Assembly (NCBI GenBank): GCA_037349315.1
Contig: JBAIAC010000048.1
Coordinates: 34,350,501-34,414,500, forward strand
Length of the DNA stretch: 64,000 bases
Reading direction: 5' to 3'
From: Chelydra serpentina
Lineage: Eukaryota > Chordata > Testudines > Chelydridae
Each line of letters opens with the position of its first letter. Within the stretch, counting starts at the first letter, position 1. The notes under the pieces are model-generated. The model ran no database searches, was not told the origin of the DNA, and saw only the letters and a list, made by a program, of their open reading frames with translations. The translations under genes were made by a program, and so were the position numbers. Positions 55,132 to 64,000 of this stretch are shown here, piece after piece.

Positions 55132-55592
55132 TGTGGCAGGGCAGGGGTAAAATCCCCCTTTAAAGCCCTGCCAAACTGCTGGCTGCGGCCTGCTCCCTGG
55201 CCAGGGGTAGGGCTGCAGGTATCCAGCAGGCGGCCCAGCTGCAAACCCTAATGCGGGCAAGCTCAGAGGAACAGGCTGAGCTAAGTGCAGCCAGCTGGGT
55301 GGAGTCAGGAGGGCTATAAAGCCCAGGGCAAAGCCCAGAGAGGGGGCTAGCCTGGGAGGAGACAGGAAGGTGGTTTAGCTGTCTCCTTATAGTAGAGGGA
55401 AACCTCAAAGGGCTAGCAGACCCTGGGGAGGGTCTGTGGGGCACTAACTGTTGGGGGAACTGGGAACTGCACATGCACTATAAATAAAGACACTTGGGTG
55501 AACCAGGACAACAGGTGTTGGGACTCTTAATTGCACCAGCCAAACACAGGGCGCAGGGACGAGAGAGGGAAACCGGCGCAGACCCTGTGACA
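55132..55592 (+). mobile_element. Solo LTR, 461 bp
   Basis: It begins TGTGGCAGGG and ends CCCTGTGACA, with a perfect 5-bp duplication ATGAG (55127-55131, 55593-55597). A TATA-like GGCTATAAAG near 55313 and a poly(A) signal-like AATAAAG near 55483 set the plus orientation. The 5-bp duplication would suit a Ty3/gypsy-like or other LTR retroelement. No internal region remains. Confidence 0.87.
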
Positions 55593-55597
55593 ATGAG

Positions 55598-56079
55598 CAA
55601 CCTGATTTCGCTGGTTTTGAAGAACAGCGGTTGGTGTTTCTTGAGTTGGTGAAATGCGGTTTGTGTAATGAGCGCTCTCTTACAAGATAGAGAGAATGTT
55701 TATAGTTTTTCAGCAATCTTCAAACCATTTCTCAACAACGGGAAATACAATATAATGTTAAGGAAGAAGAAAAAGGTATATAATTATTGCAAAACACTGC
55801 CAGGAATTCCAAACTAATATGTAATAAGGAAAACTCCCCTTAAATTAGAATCTTAATTGACATCATGTAACGGTTAATAATATCTGTGCTGTATGTACAG
55901 TTATGCTGTTATGACAGCTGGGATTGGCTGGTCAGAGAGCTAATCTGTTACGTCCTATACTCTAGTGGGTAACATGGAGAGTGGTGTGGGAGATGTTATG
56001 CTGACCCTAGGCTGTCCAGGTTTCCACCACTCAGAGGGGTTCTTCAGGCAGCCGATTACAAAGGCATTACAGCTGCTCT
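55598..56079 (-). other. PPP1R9A intron sequence
   Basis: Nothing recognised between the solo LTR and the MIR fragment. Confidence 0.4.
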
Positions 56080-56300
56080 GCACTGCTAGACTGGAAGCCC
56101 AGAATCAGGCCCTGAGAGTCAAGGTTGCCGGTTCAATTACCATTTCTGTCACTGACTTGTTATGTAAACTTGGAAAAGTCATTTAACCTCCCACTGCACC
56201 TCAGCTTCCCCCTATTTAAAAATGGGAATAATACTACTTACCCCATAGAAGTGTTCTGAGGTTTAATTAACATCTGTAAAGTGCTCTCAGATCCTTAGAT
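56080..56300 (+). repeat. MIR/CORE-SINE fragment
   Basis: gccggttcaattaccatttc, then gtcatttaacctccc, gcacctcagcttccccc and aaaatgggaataatactact follow the plus-strand order of MIR/CORE, the best-preserved copy in the window. Confidence 0.75.
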
Positions 56301-59300
56301 GAAAGTTCATAGCATTTTTATCACAAATCTATTCTCATCAAGCTCTAAGTAACTGCTAGTGCCATTTTTTATTAACACATATTTTAAATATTGGGGGGAG
56401 ATTTTCAAAGGCACAAACAGCATTTAAGCGCCTAACTCAAATTGTCTTTCAACGGGACTTAAGATACCTACCTGCCATTTTCACCTTTGCCAATCAACCC
56501 CATTATTTAAACGGTGCTAATAGCATGCTAGGTGCTTTACACACAAGTATGAACAATATTATTGGCAATGAATATATAATAAATATCACCACTTTTCACC
56601 TAAATAGCAAATCTCATAGGAAAGTTTAAGATTTGTAGAAAAAGAAACCTTATTTTCAATTTAAGACTACTATAGAGAAGAGTAAAAAAAAATGAAAGTT
56701 GTAAAATAAAGAATTTGCTAGTATTCTTTCAGTAAAAAGAAGTATTAAAAGAATTTATGTCATCCCCTTGGTATGACCAATCCACACATATTGATGTGGA
56801 TTAGTGAAATGTGAATATTAGTCCTATAAGGCCTAATTCAATATACCTGTTTGTGCATCTGTAATAATGTTATACATGGTGTGTGTGTGTGTGTATATAC
56901 ATACACACACACACAACATACAATATACATATATTTTACATACTTAGTATATTTTATACATATACATATTTTATATGTATTCAGTGCTGAAACGGGATCT
57001 TCAGAACAGTTACATATTCCTCCAAATTATTTTATTTATTTATCATTCTTTTACTGCTTTCAGTTTTGTATCCTTCACTAGAATATAGTCTTAGAGCTCA
57101 CATGAGTAACACATTGAATTTAAGACTAGTCACATAAGCAAAATTACTCATATTCATGTTTGCAGAATCAGGCTCATAGACAGAACAGAAACTTTATTTT
57201 CCACCAAATACTGGCCCTTTCCATGTAACAACACATTTATTGTTTTCCTGTTTCTAATGATGCTTGGAAATTAGCATGGATTTATTGGTTTACTTTCTTG
57301 TAGTGCATCAGTGTTATCGATGGAAACACCTGGCAAAGGAAACACATGGAACTTGCTCCAACTCCCAAGTCTCTGGGCAGAGCTCCAACACAACTCTGAG
57401 ATCAGTATTTGTTAGTGAAATTCTGTGGCAGATGCCAGTAAAGTGAATTTAAACATTGTTTTGGTTAGGTCTTACTTTCAAACTTGCCATTTAAAAAATA
57501 GTATTTTTCATCTGTTGATTACAGGATGCGGAATTTAACTTTGTTTTTACATATACAGTCAGATTGTGAAGGATATTCTCAAATCACATCATTCAAATTT
57601 TAGAGCAGGTCAATTTTGGGAGTCTAAAATACCCGAAGTCTCTTAAACCTAAGAAAACTACTATCCTTAGAACTAAATATCAAAGGCATGGATTTTTCCC
57701 CACTAGGTAGCCAGGTTGTCAATATATTCTGATGTAAACTTGGTTTTCACTGAATGGGAAAATTTGTTTTGTTCTAGAGTCTTCAATATGCTGGCACTGC
57801 ACTGTATGTTACGATACCATCTGAAAGGAAACTTTTTGTTTCTATTCACACTTAGCTAGATCACAAACAAATTCAACTCGTGCAATGTCAATTCTGCAGC
57901 TGTCATTCTTGGCAGCTGCCACAACTGACAGCTCCCTCACCTGGTGAACCTTCTTAGCTCACCAACTGGAAGTCTTCTCATTGCCCGCCCCCCACCCTCT
58001 CCCTTTAGGGATGCTCCTCCCAGTATCCCACACCCTCCAAAATGCTCCCCTCTACTAGCCACGATCCCCACCAACATTAGCGGGTATTAACTGGAAACAT
58101 CCCTCTCCCCTCCACAGACAGCACTGGCTGAGCCTGCAATCTCTCCCTTCTGCCATATGCCACATATTCCAAACCTTCCGGAGTCATGGAGGTGTTAGAG
58201 GAATACAGAGCTGACAGGTAACAAGCCATGAGGAACACAGCATAACTGCCATTTCCACCGAGAGGGACCATGTCTGGGGGTGTATTTCTGAAGACCTGTG
58301 ATGGGCATGGGTAAATGGAGGCAGAGATGGGACTCAGCCAGTGAACTGAAGCCTTGTCTATGCACCAGCTTAGATCGGTTTAGATAAAGGGGCTTTTAAA
58401 AACTGATTTGCCAAACTGGCAAAAAACCATGTGCGGACAGTCTTCATTTGGTTTAAGAGCGGCTTATGCCAATTTAGCTTAAGTTGATTCCTTACAGACC
58501 ATTCTTAAATAGAAAGAAGAGCGTTTTAAAACTAATTTAAGTTAAGTTGGGGCAACAGTTTATTGTAGACAGGCTGCAGAGTTTTGCCAGATGAGGGTGC
58601 TGTCAAAACTGACATTCACCCCGTCTGAACTAATAGGTGTAAGGCAGCACTTGTGTAGACACAAAGGAAAAATTTACACCAACTGAGAATGGTTTGTGTG
58701 CACCCACACAATCATTTCTGCTTCAGCTGATGCAAAACAATTGTTTGAAGCAAAACACCTGAGTCCTCTAGAATAGACAAGGCCATAGGCTGGTATCTGA
58801 ACAAAGTATAGAATCTGCAACGGCAGTGTAATATCATTCGTGACAATGGGCCCATTCATGCCCTCTCTGAAATAAGTGGGAGTTTTGCTAATGACTTAAA
58901 AAAAGGCAGGATTGGACCCTTATAATTAAGTAACTAAATAATGCAAAAATTGTGTTTAAAAAAGTACAACATGGCAATTTAAGGGAATACCTGATGTATA
59001 TGTCATGAATATACACTGACAGATTAATAAAGTCTGCTGCCTGTTATGTCACATAAAACTATTATTAGGCTGTTCAGACCCTGTGTGAAGTTAATAAGCC
59101 ACACATGAAAATTTAATTAGTGTAAAAGAAGCAGCAAAGCACAGACAAAAGTTATTTGCTTCAAAATAACAAACCTTTTTAAGGTAACAATTGTTATTGT
59201 TATTGTAGTTGCCTGAGGCTCCTTGAAATTCTCTCTCAGTTTTCTAAAATGGTTGACACAGAAAATAAAAAAGAATTCTTCTATACGGTAGCCAAATGAG

Positions 59301-61199
59301 AAGTTATATTATGCACTCTGACGGCAAAAGTTCAGTTCATACTGTCTTCATGATGGCTGAAATTCTCCCCTATACAATTAGGTCAGCAAAAGGCCTATTC
59401 AACACTTAAGTTCTACGGAAAACCAGCCACTTAAGTGGTATATCGGCCTTTTGCTAGCTCTCTATATCAGGGTGGATTTCATTTGACATTATTCATTCAA
59501 TTTTGCTGTACACTACAGCAGTTAATACCATAAAATCATCTTTAAAAACGTGAATAGTAACTCTATTGTATTTTTCCATCTTAAATGGAAAACATATTAA
59601 TTCATATTGCTTAATAGCATAGATAATAAATACAGGGGCCCTGACTCTCTTCTCACGTACACTGGAGGAAATCGGGACTAATTGTCCATTTAGCATAAGA
59701 TCACACTCAGGCTTAATCTTTTGTTTATCGACAAGTCTCCAATAGTGATGAAATGGTACTTAATGGACTATGGACATAGTTTAATGCTACCTCTTCATCA
59801 ATTTTTTCTGACAGCTTGCGTTCAGCTCATCACGTGAAAGACACTTGAAGTATTCTGGAGTGGTGTCAACTACCACTTTCACAACAACATTTCTAGTTAC
59901 TACAATTGGAAACACTGGATTTGCTTAACAATTTGTCCCCGTTTAAAAACAATCTTTTGGTATTTGGATATTAATGCACATAACATAATAATATTTTGCT
60001 TCTTCGTGTAACTCGTGTCATTTTCTAAACTGGTTCTCATGTTACTTTGAACACTGATAAAATAAGGATAACAATTGAAAATCTATTCAGAGCATTGATG
60101 TAATAAAAATAACTAAAAATATTTTACTCATCTGTCAATAAAACACAAAAATACTTGTCCATAGCAAGTGGGTGAGTAGAAATTTGCAAGGTTGCTACAG
60201 AGCTTGCGTATCATTCATCATGAAATACAGCTACTGCAAAGAAGGAATGTGACAGCTACTGTCCGGCTATACCAGAAGAACAGGAGACACTGGAAGTGGT
60301 TTAATTAGTGGAAGTGGTTTAATTAGAGCACAACTTTATTAACAACTGTCTGGGAGTATTCGGCAGATAAAAGTGTATAGTGCAGGTAGCTTCATGATCA
60401 ATTCAATATCTACTCTGGGGGGTTCTGTCAGCTCCCCCGCCCCGCTCGGATCCCCAGCTATCCCTCTTCTGGGACATTACCATCCCCTCCCTCGAATGAG
60501 GAGGAAGGTAGGCTACTATGGGGTGGGGGGAGGGGTGGCTCCCTGCCGTGCCAGTCATAGGAGCCCCAAACCCCCTTTCCTCTCCTTTAAACAACACCTC
60601 CTTTAAATCCTTTACCAAACAATTTTTCTGATCACTATTTCATTCCCCACAGAGTACCTGCACCGGACATCCATCCCACACTTACATAATGAGTTGCTAC
60701 ATTATAGCCTAACTCCCATTCCATGCTCGCCCCAGCTAAGCTCCCTGCCTCTCTCCCCCCGAATCCACTGTAAGGAAGACGAAAAAAACTCACTCTGCCT
60801 TGGCCAATCTGGCAATAAGGGAAAAATTCCTCTCTATCCCCCCGGCCCCACCCCCAGGAAGGAGTGGCTATCGCAATGCCCACAGCAGATCCTGATATTT
60901 CACCACTGATATTTCACCACTTTCAAGAGTAAGAGGGTGGCTGCTGCCCCGCTTGGTCCCAGTGAAAGAGGGCTTTCCCCCTATATAATCTCCCCTCTCT
61001 TCCAGTTACCTGGGGGATGAGTCAGTGTTCCCTTGATGGCCCACTCTGCATCTGCAGCAAGGTCTGTGCCTCTCTGTCCTTAAAGTGGTATATCCCTTTG
61101 CCTGGCAAGCCAGACCACTCTCCCACCCCACTTAAGCTGCGGTGCGGTGATTGTCTTCAATGATTTATGACAAAATGCAACAGGTGGATGGAATAAAAC
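56301..61199 (-). other. PPP1R9A intron, mostly unrecognised
   Basis: Nearly 5 kb. It contains the GT/AC microsatellite at 56880-56920. Around 58340-58600 phrases such as gccttgtctatgcaccagc suggest a worn MITE. From 60410 to 60960 the sequence is GC-rich and C-rich and may be an unnamed repeat. A 14-bp tandem duplication, gatatttcaccact, occurs near 60893, and ggaagtggtttaatta is doubled near 60300. Confidence 0.4.
56878..56920. repeat. GT...AC self-complementary microsatellite
   Basis: A GT run, then TATATACATA, then an AC run. The two halves are complementary, so it can form a hairpin or Z-DNA. Confidence 0.95.
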
Positions 61200-61590
61200 A
61201 GGCTTGGAAGGATTAGATTTTTATCAGTAAATATAAACAAACGGCGATTTCACTGCACGTACGTAAACCAACGACAAAATATTTTCATTGATAGTAACAG
61301 AAATCTACAGATAGGCAAAGTAAGAAAAATGCTGCTTGAAAGCTTATTAGAACTTGATTTAAGCATATCTATTTTGTATACCTTGACTTGTGATGTTGAC
61401 AATTTGTGTTTAAACGGTTATAAAGATTTAACTTTTTGAATCTTAACGTCTACTGTCATTAAATAATTATTGTCTGATTCCCCTCATAATTTCCCACAAC
61501 TGTGAACATTTAAATCATCTATAAAAATAAAAAAATGCATAAAACACATAATTTTGCATACATGTGAAAATTTAAATAGATTAAAAATAG

Positions 61591-61621
<31 letters not shown>

Positions 61622-61667
61622 TCCATTCAAATTATAAAATAATAAAAACCAAATTCTGCCAAGCCTA
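61200..61667. mobile_element. Short inverted-repeat element, copy 2
   Basis: It starts AGGCTTGGAAGGATTAG and ends AATTCTGCCAAGCCTA, with an 8-bp duplication AATAAAAC (61192-61199, 61668-61675). It aligns with 1204-1602 over most of its length, but is about 70 bp longer because of an internal duplication of an AT-rich segment (catttaaat...aaaaaatgc). Confidence 0.82.
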
Positions 61668-62135
61668 AATAAAACAAAAGGGAGGAGGGAAAGGACAATG
61701 ACAAAACAATAGTCAGATGAGGCAATTTTGCAGTAGGTCCCACCTGAAAGAAGGCACCTCCAACAACACAGTACTTTCTAACACCATTCTTGGGGCATTA
61801 ACTCAGAATTGACTCAAAGGAAACAGTGTCACCAACTGAATCACCAACACCATCTGTGACCCAGGGATCACTTGGGTGACAACTAGCAGAGGGCACTGGG
61901 GTATTTAAGGGTTACCAGGGACCCCCTGGGTCTGGTGAACATTCTAGTTCACCAAACAGTCATATAAGATCTCTAATGAAAGCCTGTGTCAAACTGGTCC
62001 TCATAATCACTGTGAAATGTATCCACTGATAATGCAAGGAGTTATGCATATACACTGAAAATGATGTTCTTAAGATCTTTGACTTGGGGCTGGTCACCAA
62101 AAGGTGAGAAACAGATTTATTTCAGGCAACAGATG
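61668..62135 (-). other. PPP1R9A intron, possible unnamed repeat
   Basis: The region 61740-62130 is less AT-rich, with phrases such as gtatttaagggttaccaggg that look repeat-like, but I cannot assign a family. Confidence 0.3.
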
Positions 62136-62140
62136 TTTAT

Positions 62141-62398
62141 CATAGAATCATAGACTGGAAGGGACCTCAGTAGGTCATTTAGTTCAGTCCCCTGCCCTCA
62201 AGGCAGGACTACATAATAACTAGACCATTCCTGACATTTATCTAACCTGTTCTTAAAAACCTCCAGTGATGGAGATTCCACAACCTCCCTGGGCAATCTG
62301 TTCCAGTGCTTAATCACCCTGACAGGATGTTTTTCCTAACATCCAATCTAAGCCTCCCTTGCTTCAATTTAAGCCCATTGCTTTTTGTCTTATCATCA
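62141..62398 (-). mobile_element. CR1 LINE 3' end
   Basis: ATCATAGAATCATAGACTGG, then aagggacctcagtagg, and later ctccagtgatggagattcca with tcctaacatccaatctaagc, are the inverse of a CR1 3' UTR and its ATTCTATGA tail. 5' truncated, as most CR1 copies are. Confidence 0.92.
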
Positions 62399-63407
62399 GA
62401 GGTAGGGAGAGGGGCATTGTAAGGGGTTAGGGAGAAATTAAGGGGATTGTATGGCTAAAGCCTGTTGGTGTCAGAATGAGTATATGTGTACATTGTGGAT
62501 GTTGGGAGATGTAAATATGAGGACTCTGAACATGCATTTCAGTAAAGGCTGTACATGGTGTGGGTTAGATGGAAGTTTCAAAACAACACTTCTTACTAGT
62601 TCATTTAATGGAGGCTGAGGATGATAAAGAACAAATTGCCCTCATGCATCTCTCTACAGAAACCCCAAAAAATTAATTACGGGAAGATAAAAAATAATCA
62701 TTTTCCCAGAGAGAGAATAATGCTTCAGTGTATTAGAAAACCAACCTCCTTTCCTTACTATAGACACAGCAGACACCTCCACAAAAGAGCAATGCTTACA
62801 GAAATGTCAATCAACTTGATGTTCACTCTCCTCGAACAAAAGGATTATTTTAAATACATGCTGAAAAACTTAGTGACTTTGTTCTTGAAGGACACATGCT
62901 AAAATCGGTAAAGAAACTATTAGAGTTGGTGGAGAGATAGATAGCAGACCCAAGTGTCTCTCTGACTGACTGTATAGAAAATCTAGACCAAATCTGGCCC
63001 TGTGCTACTAAACTGTGCTAATGGGAACAGAGGATTTAGGAATCTTGTCCTATGCAACAACAGGACAAGATTCCTACCAAGCATTCATAAGATTCATAAT
63101 CATATACACTAGCTATTGTGCTGGCTTGTGCATCACAACCCTAAGTAGAAGCAGTCTTAAAGATCTATATTGATTAAAAAACATATGCACTTCAGTGTGG
63201 GCATGGTTACAGTTTTGAGCACCATAGGAATATATGTATTAGTAAAACAAGTGTATGTTTTTACAGGCATGGTACAATAGATTTAGCTTTCATATGACAC
63301 TGCTTCCACTCACCATTATCTCAAAGCCCGTTAGAAAGAATGAACTGGAAATCGAAAAGGGAACATTATGAAGTAATGAATAGGAGGAATGATAACAACT
63401 ATATTAC
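62399..63407 (-). other. PPP1R9A intron, no recognised content
   Basis: About 1 kb of AT-rich intron before the exon at 63408-63543. Nothing specific. Confidence 0.4.
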
Positions 63408-63543
63408 CTCATCATCATCTGCATCATATTGTGCATAATGCTGTTCCAGGAGCTCTCTCTGGCGACGCTCTTGTTCTAGGGTCTGGCTAATAAGCTGAGC
63501 AACCTCACTTACTTGTCCTGGCTTTTCTCGTCCAATTACAAAC
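63408..63543 (-). CDS. PPP1R9A: PPP1R9A exon after the PDZ domain
   Basis: This 136-nt exon is bounded by a TTTTATGCAG acceptor and a GAG|GTAATA donor. It supplies the last base of a split codon and then 45 residues beginning [14 protein letters not shown] and ending AQYDADDDE. In neurabin this is the segment directly after the PDZ domain, predicted helical and rich in Glu, Arg and Gln ([15 protein letters not shown]), which starts the first coiled-coil portion. It is the most upstream exon in the window. The donor leaves phase 0, matching the next exon. Confidence 0.95.
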
Positions 63544-63869
63544 CTGCATAAAACATTATTGAACAAGATTATTCTTCAGTCCTTTTGCAAGCTCTGTTTG
63601 ATTTTTGGTCAGAGCTAGGTGTACATTAACTGTGCAAAATACCTGATCCGGCTGTGACCATATGCAAAGCCTACTACGTGGACCATTCCTTGCCAGAGAA
63701 GAAACAATATACACCAGACATGGTGTGACCAGATCACGAAATGACTGTGTTAAAAAAACAACAACACTAACAATGCTCGTGAAGTCTGGCTCCAAATTCC
63801 TCCTCCACAGAGTGTGAACCCCATGGATTTAGACCCAGAGCAGGGCAAATTTGTTACATACATCATCTA

Positions 63870-64000
63870 CTCCTGAGGGAATTCTGCACCACTGCACAAT
63901 GCAGAATTTACACAGAAATTAATGTTCTGCGCAGAATTCCCTTTCCTCCCCACACAGAAATGGGCTGCAGAGCTGCTGGCCACCACTAGGGGCAACTGGA
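63870..64000. mobile_element. CTCCTGG inverted-repeat element, partial
   Basis: It starts CTCCTGAGGGAATTCTGCACC after a TA and matches the start of the element at 16122. It is cut by the window edge. Confidence 0.7.

Larger units (their letters stand above)
1..63543 (-). other. PPP1R9A: PPP1R9A (neurabin-1) gene, 3' part
   Basis: Fifteen minus-strand exons join in frame into the C-terminal half of neurabin-1, a scaffold that in vertebrate neurons binds F-actin and protein phosphatase 1 and acts in dendritic spines and neurites. The part seen here runs from the linker just after the PDZ domain through an acidic stretch (YATDEED, then a [12 protein letters not shown] block), a coiled coil, an Asn-run segment, a Ser-rich region and a SAM domain, ending in a Lys/Arg/Glu-rich helix and the terminal residues ANEQ. 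The order and wording of these blocks match what I know of mammalian neurabin-1. Spinophilin (PPP1R9B) is excluded because it lacks the SAM domain. The 5' exons (actin-binding, PP1-docking, PDZ) must lie beyond the right edge. Introns range from 108 bp to about 11.7 kb. Exons are listed separately. Confidence 0.96.

Overview
The window is vertebrate nuclear DNA, most likely from a cryptodiran turtle. It carries tRNA-derived SINEs whose tails are CR1 3' ends (the Cry I / tortoise pol III SINE type), CR1 LINE fragments, CORE/MIR SINEs, many hAT and Harbinger-like short elements, a DIRS-type retroelement and an RTE LINE. The species is inferred from this repeat mix, not proven.

One protein-coding gene fills the window on the minus strand: the 3' part of PPP1R9A (neurabin-1, a neuronal actin- and PP1-binding scaffold). 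I placed 15 exons, each with an AG acceptor and a GT donor (the last exon has the acceptor only), and the reading phase agrees across every junction. In transcription order they are 63408-63543, 54337-54492, 42621-42674, 39936-40165, 38297-38393, 38020-38188, 33809-33847 (39-nt microexon), 25151-25308, 24253-24553, 14364-14460, 8274-8472, 5916-6035, 3332-3355 (24-nt microexon), 1979-2161 and 235-447. Eleven give a 512-residue C-terminal half: the acidic linker after the PDZ domain, the long coiled coil, a Ser/Glu-rich segment and the C-terminal SAM domain. The other four look like optional cassettes: the 39-nt microexon (13 residues) and three exons whose phases interlock 0-1, 1-2, 2-0 and so must be used as a block (597 nt, 199 residues). 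The promoter, actin-binding, PP1-binding and PDZ exons lie beyond position 64000. The 3' UTR runs off at position 1.

The introns are a record of transposon invasion. The main items are a full-length RTE LINE with a 906-codon open frame and a perfect 12-bp target duplication (47535-50692); a decayed DIRS-like tyrosine-recombinase retroelement (about 30379-33515) broken by a solo LTR, a Cry I SINE and a hAT MITE; a hAT foldback element with a transposase remnant (12231-13838); a three-level nest of elements (43203-44059); a second solo LTR (55132-55592); a CR1 LINE fragment (19680-21230); and two copies of one short inverted-repeat element near opposite ends of the window. No other cellular gene, RNA gene or CRISPR array was found.
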